Positions 1-5,871 of a stretch of 18,623 bases of DNA are shown piece by piece. Under the pieces are notes generated by a model, which was given only the letters and a program-made list of their open reading frames with translations, had not been told where the DNA came from and did no database searches. A program made the translations under genes and the position numbers. How positions within the stretch are numbered: the first letter of the stretch is position 1; each line of letters starts with the position of its first letter. This DNA is from Eubacterium sp. CAG:252 (lineage in GTDB: Bacteria; Bacillota; Clostridia; Lachnospirales; Lachnospiraceae). The DNA lies in the NCBI GenBank assembly GCA_000436535.1, contig FR886239.1, positions 1-18,623 of the forward strand, read 5' to 3'.

Positions 1-117
1 ACAGGTGATAACACACCATCAAAGCCAGATTCAGGTAATACAGGTGATAACACACCATCAAAGCCAGACACAGGCAACACAGGTGATAACACATCATCGA
101 CACCAGATGCAGGCAAT
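1..117 (+). repeat. Three in-frame 39-bp tandem repeats (surface-protein stalk)
   Basis: Units at 1-39, 40-78 and 79-117 each encode 13 residues: TGDNTPSKPDSGN, TGDNTPSKPDTGN, TGDNTSSTPDAGN. The first two are nearly identical in nucleotide sequence and the third has diverged. The array probably continues upstream of the window. Whole-codon units allow copy number to change without a frameshift. Confidence 0.85.
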
Positions 118-282
118 ACAACTGAAACTCCTTCTACAGCAGAGACAACAGGCAGCACAACTGATACAACAGCTACAGCTCCTAAGACAGCAGATACAGC
201 TCCAGTTGCTCTCTACTTATTACTTGTTTTCGCAGCTATGATGGCTTGCACAACAGTAGTTACAAAGAAGCGTGTAAGATAA
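1..282 (+). CDS. C-terminus of a sortase-anchored surface protein (5' truncated)
   Basis: Reading frame 1 is open from the window edge to TAA at 280-282, giving the last 93 residues of a larger protein. It starts with three 13-residue Pro/Thr/Gly/Asp-rich repeats (TGDNTPSKPDSGN and variants), then a Thr/Ser/Ala-rich linker. It ends in a cell-wall sorting signal: the pentapeptide PKTAD (residues 61-65 of the fragment), a hydrophobic stretch (about 67-86) and a basic tail KKRVR. This is the usual architecture of a secreted protein that sortase links to peptidoglycan, with the repeats acting as a wall-spanning stalk. PKTAD differs from the more common PKTGD-type and LPXTG-type signals. The N-terminal functional domain lies outside the window, so its role cannot be told. 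A terminator follows about 50 nt downstream. Confidence 0.8.
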   Translation, partial: TGDNTPSKPDSGNTGDNTPSKPDTGNTGDNTSSTPDAGNTTETPSTAETTGSTTDTTATAPKTADTAPVALYLLLVFAAMMACTTVVTKKRVR

Positions 283-334
283 TAAAAAGTCTGGGAATAG
301 TGTATTGATTTTCGCAGAATTATAGAAAAATAAA

Positions 335-380
335 GGCTGCACCTTAACGGATTATGTTCGTTAGGGTGTGGTCTTTTTTT
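335..380 (+). terminator. Intrinsic terminator of the surface-protein gene
   Basis: A 15-bp stem (335-349 with 359-373, including several G-U pairs) closes a 9-nt loop and is followed directly by seven T (374-380). It separates the surface-protein gene from the hip operon. Confidence 0.85.
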
Positions 381-414
381 CTGAATTAATTAATGGATAA
401 AATATTAGCCATTA

Positions 415-443
415 TTGACATAAATAATAAAAATGACTAAAAT
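415..443 (+). promoter_or_regulatory. Sigma-A promoter of the hipBA-type operon
   Basis: A perfect -35 TTGACA (415-420) is separated by exactly 17 bp from a -10 TAAAAT (438-443, five of six matches). Transcription would start near 450. This lies downstream of the ATG at 433 and almost on the ATG at 451, so the antitoxin start at 433 is unlikely to be on this mRNA. Confidence 0.7.
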
Positions 444-466
444 ATTATCTATGAATAATATTTTAG
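437..466 (+). promoter_or_regulatory. Palindromic operator over the hip -10/start region
   Basis: Two perfect 12-bp inverted arms, CTAAAATATTAT (437-448) and ATAATATTTTAG (455-466), flank a 6-nt spacer. The site covers the -10 box and the predicted transcription start. A direct copy of the TAAAATATTA half-site lies at 398-407, just upstream of the -35 box, inside a second inverted repeat (TAATGG 391-396 / CCATTA 409-414). The layout fits autorepression by the HTH antitoxin encoded just downstream, as known for E. coli HipB. That role is inferred. Confidence 0.6.
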
Positions 467-735
467 ATTTAATGAAAACTCCCAAAGATGTCAATAATGA
501 TATTGTAAAAAGAATGAGGGCAAGAAGAAAGGAGAAGAAGCTGACACAGGTAGAGCTTAGCAGACTTGCAGGTGTAAGTCTGGGTTCATTAAAGAGATTT
601 GAGCAGACTGGTAATATATCGCTCAATTCGCTTATTAAGATTGCTTTCGTACTTGATTGTCAGGAAGATTTTGACAGTCTTTTTGCAAAAAAAGGATATT
701 CGTCTATTCAGGAGGTTATAGATGAACAGCGTTAA
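451..735 (+). CDS. hipB: HipB-like antitoxin, XRE-family HTH regulator
   Basis: A 94-residue protein from ATG 451; an in-frame ATG at 433 would add six residues. It has an N-terminal segment (LMKTPKDVNNDI) and a Cro/CI-type helix-turn-helix around residues 27-55 (LTQVELSRLAGVSLGSLKRF), followed by a helical C-terminal part. HipB proteins bind DNA as dimers, repress their own operon and neutralise the HipA kinase. The stop overlaps the downstream kinase start by 14 nt, the usual order for this module. I chose 451 because the promoter's -10 box spans 438-443. No Shine-Dalgarno precedes either ATG, so translation may be nearly leaderless. Antitoxin activity is inferred from family and position. 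Confidence 0.85.
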   Translation: MNNILDLMKTPKDVNNDIVKRMRARRKEKKLTQVELSRLAGVSLGSLKRFEQTGNISLNSLIKIAFVLDCQEDFDSLFAKKGYSSIQEVIDEQR

Positions 736-1843
736 GAAGCTTGATGCTATAATTGATGATATTAAGATAGGGACACTTGCGGTTGCAGATAATCATTTGT
801 GCGCTTTTGAGTATAGTGATGAGTGGCTTGCAAAAGGATATTCAATAAGTCCTTTTTCACTGCCACTTGAGAAGAAGGTCTTTATACCTAAAGCATATAC
901 TCCATTTGAGGGCATTTTTGGAATATTTGCTGATAGTCTGCCAGACGGCTGGGGAAGACTTCTGGTTGACAGACTTCTTATGAAAAATAAGATTAATCCA
1001 TACGAGGTTGATGCTATAAACAGGCTTGCTATAGTAGGAAAGAGTGGGATGGGGGCACTTGAATATTATCCAGAAAACAGGTTTATGCAGGAAGAAGAGA
1101 AAATGTCACTTGACGAGATAGCTGCTGAATGTGAAAAAATATTTGAAACTAATAATTCAGATAGTCTGGATACTATATTTCAGATGGGTGGCTCATCTGG
1201 TGGTGCGCGTCCTAAGGTATATTATGAACTTGATGGAAGTGAGTGGATTGTAAAATTTCCATCCTCATATGACAGTAAAGATATTGGAAGACAGGAATAT
1301 GAGTATTCGTTATGTGCCCGTAAATGTGGGATAGATATGCCGGAAACACGGCTGTTAAGTTCGCAAAAATGTGCAGGATATTTTGCAGTAAAAAGATTTG
1401 ACAGGGTAGAAGGAAAGAAGGTTCATATGGCATCTGTCAGTGGGCTGCTTGAAACATCCCACAGGATACCCAATCTTGATTATAATCAGCTTATGAAGCT
1501 GACATTTATACTTACTAAAAGTTATGAAGAAATAGAAAAAATGTATCGCCTTATGTGCTTTAATGTATTTGCACATAACAGGGACGACCATTCAAAAAAT
1601 TTTTCATATATATATAATACTGAAGAAAAAATGTGGAAGTTATCGCCTGCATATGACCTGACATATAGTAATTCTATAGGTGGGGAGCATGCAACGATGG
1701 TAGATGGCAATGGCTATAATCCGGGAATGAAAGAGATACTTCAGGTAGCCGGAAATATTGGAATGGATAATAAAAGAGCAGAAACAATAGCAGATGATAT
1801 ATATGAAATAGTGCGTTGTAACTTGCAGGAATATATAAAGTAA
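722..1843 (+). CDS. hipA: HipA-like serine/threonine kinase toxin
   Basis: A 373-residue HipA-family kinase. Residues about 8-115 resemble the HipA N-terminal subdomain. The catalytic part carries the Gly/Ser-rich loop GGSSGGARPK (156-165), the K178 segment IVKFPS, RFDR (225-228), the catalytic loop HNRDDHSKN (285-293) and the metal-binding SPAYDLT (308-314, Asp312). All key kinase residues appear present, so the enzyme is probably active. E. coli HipA phosphorylates glutamyl-tRNA synthetase and induces dormancy; the substrate here is unknown. Ser158/Ser159 lie where HipA proteins autophosphorylate. It is shorter than E. coli HipA (about 440 residues). GGAGG at 711-715, inside the antitoxin gene, sits 6 nt before the start, so the two are translationally coupled. 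Confidence 0.93.
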   Translation: MNSVKKLDAIIDDIKIGTLAVADNHLCAFEYSDEWLAKGYSISPFSLPLEKKVFIPKAYTPFEGIFGIFADSLPDGWGRLLVDRLLMKNKINPYEVDAINRLAIVGKSGMGALEYYPENRFMQEEEKMSLDEIAAECEKIFETNNSDSLDTIFQMGGSSGGARPKVYYELDGSEWIVKFPSSYDSKDIGRQEYEYSLCARKCGIDMPETRLLSSQKCAGYFAVKRFDRVEGKKVHMASVSGLLETSHRIPNLDYNQLMKLTFILTKSYEEIEKMYRLMCFNVFAHNRDDHSKNFSYIYNTEEKMWKLSPAYDLTYSNSIGGEHATMVDGNGYNPGMKEILQVAGNIGMDNKRAETIADDIYEIVRCNLQEYIK

Positions 1844-1850
1844 ATGCATA

Positions 1851-1899
1851 GACTAACTGTTAAGACTGGAATAACCAGTTCTGGCAGTTAGTCTTTTTT
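1851..1899 (+). terminator. Intrinsic terminator of the hip operon
   Basis: GACTAACTG (1851-1859) pairs with CAGTTAGTC (1885-1893), with an inner ACTGG/CCAGT hairpin, followed by six T (1894-1899). It starts eight nt after the hipA stop and closes the toxin-antitoxin operon. Confidence 0.85.
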
Positions 1900-2092
1900 G
1901 CAATTAATAGTTTTTTTTGCCCCTCATTAATTAATTGTATTGCATACATACATATACAATGTTATATTAGCATTAGAAGATAATATTACCCTGAGCGTAA
2001 GCTGTATGTAAGTATTCTGATATATACTACGTATACAAAGATTTAACAATTAATAAATATATATGTACGTGATGATTAAAGGAGGAATATTT

Positions 2093-2812
2093 ATGAAGAG
2101 AGGAAAGCTGCCGATAATAATAACTGTATGTGTGCTGGTGATAGCAGCAATAATTATTTCGTGTATCGAGTTTCCATCAAGTATAAAAGCTGACACGGAT
2201 GTGACAGAGCTTTCTGTTACAAGAGGAAAAGACGGAAAGAAACAGGAAATAGCTGACAGCAGCAGGATAATAAGTCTGCTTGATGGAATGAAGGTAAAGA
2301 AATATTCCCTTGTGTCAAAGATAAAGGGTGACACATTAAAATCAGGCTGGGAGTACAGGCTTTCGTATAAAGCTGCCGATGGAAGCAGTAACAGTATAAC
2401 AATATCACATGGTGAGGTGGAATATAAAGGAAAGAAGTATAAAACAAGTGATACAGCACTTCAGGATATTATAGATGAATTTGAAAGTATATATGACAGA
2501 TATGACTCCGAAGCTGTCAGCTTTAAGCTTGAGGATATTAAGAGTATCACGGTAAGAGACAATGGAACAGGCATAAAGACGGTTATAGATGGTGATATGT
2601 TAAATAGCTGTATTAAACAATTGTCGGACGATAAGATGAATGAGACCTCTGAACCGGATAATAAACCAGTGTTATATGAGGTTACATTTAATTATAATGA
2701 TGGAACAAGTGAAAATGTAGTTGTATATTATGGTGATGTTCTGTCATATAAGAGTAAATATTATGAAGAAGGCAGAAACCTTGCGGAGGTAATCAGCGGG
2801 AATATTAAGTAG
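2093..2812 (+). CDS. Membrane-anchored or lipoprotein with duplicated domain, unknown function
   Basis: The start at 2093 is set by AAGGAGG (2079-2085), 7 nt upstream; an in-frame ATG at 2063 lacks this. The 239-residue product begins MKRGK, has a hydrophobic segment (about 6-24) and IISC, a loose lipobox at Cys24, so it is exported and held at the membrane. The outer part looks like two copies of one domain (about 40-145 and 155-235). Each copy has a charged strand, a helix, a strand with YEVTFNY/YRLSYKA character, then a short YKGKKY or YKSKYY turn and a final helix. I do not recognise the family. It leads a set with an AgrB-like gene (77 nt downstream) and a DUF2500-like gene, suggesting a shared envelope or signalling role. 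A weak promoter may lie at 1940-1968 (TTGCAT, 17 bp, TATATT). Confidence 0.8.
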   Translation: MKRGKLPIIITVCVLVIAAIIISCIEFPSSIKADTDVTELSVTRGKDGKKQEIADSSRIISLLDGMKVKKYSLVSKIKGDTLKSGWEYRLSYKAADGSSNSITISHGEVEYKGKKYKTSDTALQDIIDEFESIYDRYDSEAVSFKLEDIKSITVRDNGTGIKTVIDGDMLNSCIKQLSDDKMNETSEPDNKPVLYEVTFNYNDGTSENVVVYYGDVLSYKSKYYEEGRNLAEVISGNIK

Positions 2813-2889
2813 TTTAAGTGGAGTAAGATTTTGCAGAGTTATTAACTTATTAATTGTTATGCGAAGCAGAATAAAAAGGAATTGTTTAT

Positions 2890-3477
2890 ATGATTGACAG
2901 ATTTATAGTTAAGATAATAGATAATATGATAAGCTCGGATATTATATCGGGCGATGATAAAGAAGCGTATATTTATGCGTATACGATTATGTTGGAGAAA
3001 GTATTGACATTAATTACTATAGGCATAATAGGTATAGTGTTGCACAGGCTTGTTTATATTATAATATTCCTGTGTATATTTATGCTTCTTAGAAGGAGAA
3101 CAGGTGGCTTTCATCTTGAAACATTTGGGCAGTGTTTTATAGGAACTAATATTATATGTATTATCATTGAGGCATGTGACTTCATATGGTTAAAGTATAT
3201 GCCTGTTGTTATGGTTCTTTGCATGGTATCAGTTATATACATATTATGTGTTGGTACAGTTAATCATCCTAATCTTGCACTTGATAACAGTGAATTAAGG
3301 GAAAGTAAGAAAAGAGCAAGAATTGTAGCAGCTCTGGAGGTATTATTAATTACAGTTTTATGTATTGCAGGTATTGACAGAATAATAATCGTGTATATGG
3401 CTATGGGAATTAATATATGTGCATTGTTATTGTTTATGTCAAAGATACAGAGCAGGATTAAGGGTGAAGCAGAGTAA
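2890..3477 (+). CDS. agrB: AgrB-like accessory gene regulator, integral-membrane cysteine peptidase
   Basis: A 195-residue polytopic membrane protein with hydrophobic segments around 34-66, 83-123 and 145-184. It carries the AgrB signature RRRTGGFH (68-75), with catalytic-type His75 and Cys82. That spacing equals the His77/Cys84 pair of S. aureus AgrB. NHPNLALDNSELRESKKRAR (125-144) matches the conserved cytoplasmic loop after the active site. AgrB enzymes cleave the AgrD precursor at its C-terminal side and form a thiolactone or lactone peptide for quorum sensing. No AgrD-like small ORF, agrC or agrA is visible nearby, so the substrate is unknown. A modest site (AAGGA, 2876-2880) precedes the ATG. 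Confidence 0.85.
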   Translation: MIDRFIVKIIDNMISSDIISGDDKEAYIYAYTIMLEKVLTLITIGIIGIVLHRLVYIIIFLCIFMLLRRRTGGFHLETFGQCFIGTNIICIIIEACDFIWLKYMPVVMVLCMVSVIYILCVGTVNHPNLALDNSELRESKKRARIVAALEVLLITVLCIAGIDRIIIVYMAMGINICALLLFMSKIQSRIKGEAE

Positions 3478-3506
3478 GTCAGGGCATACAAAAGGAAGGT
3501 GGTTAT

Positions 3507-3908
3507 ATGGGGAAGGGAATACAGTTTCCTTTGTGGCTTCATATAGTATGTGAAATTATTTTTGCATCATTTATATTAAGAGGATTATATGCCATATGGA
3601 AATATGCAGTATATCAGCATATTTTTGCAAGAAAGAAATGTGTAGAAGCAACCCTTGTTTCCAAAGTCAAAGAAAGATACAGAGAAATAAAGATATACAA
3701 TAATACTACGCTGACATCCAATCGTCCGGCTCCCGGATTTGGCGGTACATCTAAAAAAGGTATAGCATATAGACTATATTTTAATGCAGCAGGAAAGGAT
3801 ATAGAGCTTGATGTGGACGAAAAAACTTTTGATAGTGTTGAAGAGGGAGGCAGTGGTATATTGACGTATAAGGGATGTATGTTTTATTCATTTGAAACAA
3901 ATAAATAA
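3507..3908 (+). CDS. DUF2500-like single-pass membrane protein
   Basis: 133 residues with one N-terminal membrane helix (about 9-32) and a small beta-rich domain. The C-terminal pattern YRLYFNAAGKDIELDVDEKTF..EEGGSGILTYKGCMFYSF (88-129) resembles DUF2500 proteins (for example E. coli YhhM), in which a strand pair precedes a Gly-rich turn and a YKG-x-F ending. Function is unknown in the family. AAGGAAGGTGG just upstream is a strong ribosome site. The gene starts 30 nt after the agrB-like stop and is followed by a terminator, so it is the last gene of that transcription unit. Residues 66-85 (TTLTSNRPAPGFGGTSKK) are probably a flexible loop. Confidence 0.7.
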   Translation: MGKGIQFPLWLHIVCEIIFASFILRGLYAIWKYAVYQHIFARKKCVEATLVSKVKERYREIKIYNNTTLTSNRPAPGFGGTSKKGIAYRLYFNAAGKDIELDVDEKTFDSVEEGGSGILTYKGCMFYSFETNK

Positions 3909-3922
3909 TAGTACATTTAACT

Positions 3923-3949
3923 AAAGAGTTGCCCTGCAACTCTTTTTTT
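3923..3949 (+). terminator. Intrinsic terminator after the DUF2500-like gene
   Basis: AAAGAGTTGC (3923-3932) and GCAACTCTTT (3936-3945) form a 10-bp perfect stem with a 3-nt loop, running into a T tract to 3949. It closes the agrB-containing unit. Confidence 0.9.
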
Positions 3950-4084
3950 ATTGTGCAAAATGTGGTAATCTATTACGTAATGAGGTCTTATGAAGATATG
4001 ATGTATGAGTTATGGATACAGATATAGTAATCCGTATTCGCAAAAGATTAATACATACATCAATATAACAGGAAGGAAAGTATT

Positions 4085-5719
4085 ATGCCAGTAACAGATT
4101 ATTTAGTAAGAAATGCTGAGTTATATCCCGATGAGGTTGCTTTAGTTGAGCTTAATCCGGATGAGAAGGATACAAGAAGAACTACATGGAAAGAATTCGA
4201 CCTTATCCAGCCGATTAACAATATGCCATACAGGCGTGAGATTACATGGAGTGTTTTTAATGAAAAGGCAAACAGATTTGCTAATATGCTTCTTAGCAGA
4301 GGTGTTAAGAAAGGAGATAAGGTAGCTATTCTTATGTATAACTGTCTGGAGTGGCTTCCTATATATTTTGGTGTGTTAAAGACAGGTGCTATAGCAGTTC
4401 CTTTTAACTTCCGTTACGATTCAGATGAAATATATTATTGTGCGGAGCTTGCACAGGTTGATGTTATAGTTTTCGGTTTTGCATTTATTGGAAGAATAGA
4501 AGTAAATGCGGAGAGATTATCAAGAGGAAGACTTCTTATATATGTTGGTGACAACTGTCCAAGCTTTGCAGAAAGTTATCGTGAACTTGTGGCGGACTGC
4601 TCAAGTAAAGAACCGGATGTTAAAATAACAGAAGATGATTATGGCGCAATATATTTTTCTTCAGGAACTACAGGTTTTCCTAAAGCTATATTACATAAAC
4701 ATCAGAGCCTTACACAGGCTGCTATTATGGAGCAGAAGCATCATTCGACAGGAAGAGATGATACATTTTTATGCATACCACCTCTTTATCATACAGGTGC
4801 TAAGTTCCACTGGATGGGAAGTCTTGTGGCAGGAAGCAGGGCGGTGCTTCTTAAGGGAACAAAGCCGGAGCAGATATTGTCAGCAGTATCAAGTGAGCAC
4901 TGCACTATAGTATGGCTGTTAGTGCCTTGGGCGCAGGATATCCTTGATGCACTTGATTCAGGAAGAATAAAGCTGTCAGACTATAATCTTTCACAGTGGA
5001 GGCTTATGCATATAGGTGCGCAGCCAGTGCCACCATCACTTATTAAAAGATGGAAGGAATATTTCCCTAATCATCAGTATGACACTAATTATGGCTTATC
5101 AGAGTCTACAGGTCCGGGTTGTGTGCATCTTGGAGTAGAGAATATAGCAAAGGTAGGTGCTATTGGTATTCCGGGATACGGATGGCAGTGTAAGATAGTT
5201 GATGAGCATGATAATGAAGTCTGTCAGGGCGATGTAGGCGAGTTATGTGTTAAGGGACCGGGAGTTATGACCTGCTACTATAGAAATGAGGAGGCTACAA
5301 AGGAGGTTCTTAAAGACGGCTGGCTGTATACAGGAGATATGGCTATGCAGGATGAGGATGGTTTCTATTTCCTTGTTGACCGTAAGAAGGATGTTATTGT
5401 ATCAGGTGGTGAAAATATATATCCAGTCCAGATAGAGGATTTCTTAAGAAGATTTCATAAGATTAAGGATGCGGCAGTTATCGGACTTCCAGACAGAAGA
5501 CTTGGCGAGAAGACAGCAGCTATCATAGAGATAAAGGACGGAGTTACATGTACAGAGGAGGAAATAGATAAATTCTGTCTTGAGCTTCCAAGATATAAAA
5601 GACCTAAGGAAATTATATTTGCAGAAATTCCACGTAATGCGACAGGTAAGATAGAAAAGCCAAAGCTTCGTAAGATATATGGGGCTGACAGACTTGTAGC
5701 ACAGGAAAATCAGGGCTAG
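4085..5719 (+). CDS. AMP-forming acyl-CoA synthetase (probable aryl- or fatty-acid CoA ligase)
   Basis: A 544-residue ANL-superfamily adenylate-forming enzyme that couples a carboxylic acid to CoA via an acyl-adenylate. Diagnostic motifs are in order: phosphate loop SSGTTGFPK (192-200), YGLSEST (336-342), YTGD (415-418), the hinge VDRKKDVIVSGGENIYP (431-447) and catalytic Lys522 in NATGKIEK. Length and motif set fit a medium/long-chain or aryl-CoA ligase rather than the shorter PaaK type. The pocket does not let me name the substrate. Directly downstream lie iorA and iorB, whose product is an aryl-acetyl-CoA, so an arylacetate substrate is a reasonable inference. GGAAGGAAAG precedes the ATG. 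Residues 26-50 (DEKDTRRTTWKEFDLIQPIN) look like an insertion before the usual N-terminal motif. No clear promoter was found in the 135 nt upstream, which hold a 10-bp palindrome (3972-3981). Confidence 0.92.
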   Translation: MPVTDYLVRNAELYPDEVALVELNPDEKDTRRTTWKEFDLIQPINNMPYRREITWSVFNEKANRFANMLLSRGVKKGDKVAILMYNCLEWLPIYFGVLKTGAIAVPFNFRYDSDEIYYCAELAQVDVIVFGFAFIGRIEVNAERLSRGRLLIYVGDNCPSFAESYRELVADCSSKEPDVKITEDDYGAIYFSSGTTGFPKAILHKHQSLTQAAIMEQKHHSTGRDDTFLCIPPLYHTGAKFHWMGSLVAGSRAVLLKGTKPEQILSAVSSEHCTIVWLLVPWAQDILDALDSGRIKLSDYNLSQWRLMHIGAQPVPPSLIKRWKEYFPNHQYDTNYGLSESTGPGCVHLGVENIAKVGAIGIPGYGWQCKIVDEHDNEVCQGDVGELCVKGPGVMTCYYRNEEATKEVLKDGWLYTGDMAMQDEDGFYFLVDRKKDVIVSGGENIYPVQIEDFLRRFHKIKDAAVIGLPDRRLGEKTAAIIEIKDGVTCTEEEIDKFCLELPRYKRPKEIIFAEIPRNATGKIEKPKLRKIYGADRLVAQENQG

Positions 5720-5773
5720 GATGATTGGTAATATTATTAATATTTTAAAAGCTAAGCATATGAGAATATACAG

Positions 5774-5842
5774 GCGAGATTGTGGGAGTGCGTAGCACGG
5801 AACAATCCATAGGTATTATAGTTGGGGGATTTTGACCCCAAC
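5774..5842 (+). repeat. Two-hairpin intergenic element upstream of iorA
   Basis: First hairpin: GATTGT (5778-5783) with ACAATC (5802-5807), inner GTGC/GCAC (5788-5791/5795-5798). Second: GTTGGGG (5821-5827) with CCCCAAC (5836-5842), loop ending TTTTGA. The reverse complement of 5831-5846 matches the start of the uvrC leader hairpin at 14 of 16 positions, suggesting a dispersed repeat. It may also act as a leader structure for iorA, whose ATG is 30 nt downstream. No T tract follows. Confidence 0.55.
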
Positions 5843-5871
5843 ATCATATTAGAAAAAGAGGAATACGTTTC

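Noticed and set aside
5..241. Gln-rich 78-residue open frame over the surface-protein repeats
   Set aside because: It is a shadow of the frame-1 sorting-signal protein; its low-complexity content comes from the 39-bp repeats read out of frame.
3972..3981. ATTACGTAAT palindrome upstream of the acyl-CoA ligase as an operator
   Set aside because: Ten AT-rich bases are easily found by chance here, and no promoter could be placed next to it.
3985..4060. Possible AgrD-like peptide after the DUF2500-like gene (MRSYEDMMYELWIQI and similar)
   Set aside because: Too short, no Cys/Ser core or acidic tail, no ribosome site, and it lies beyond the terminator at 3923-3949.
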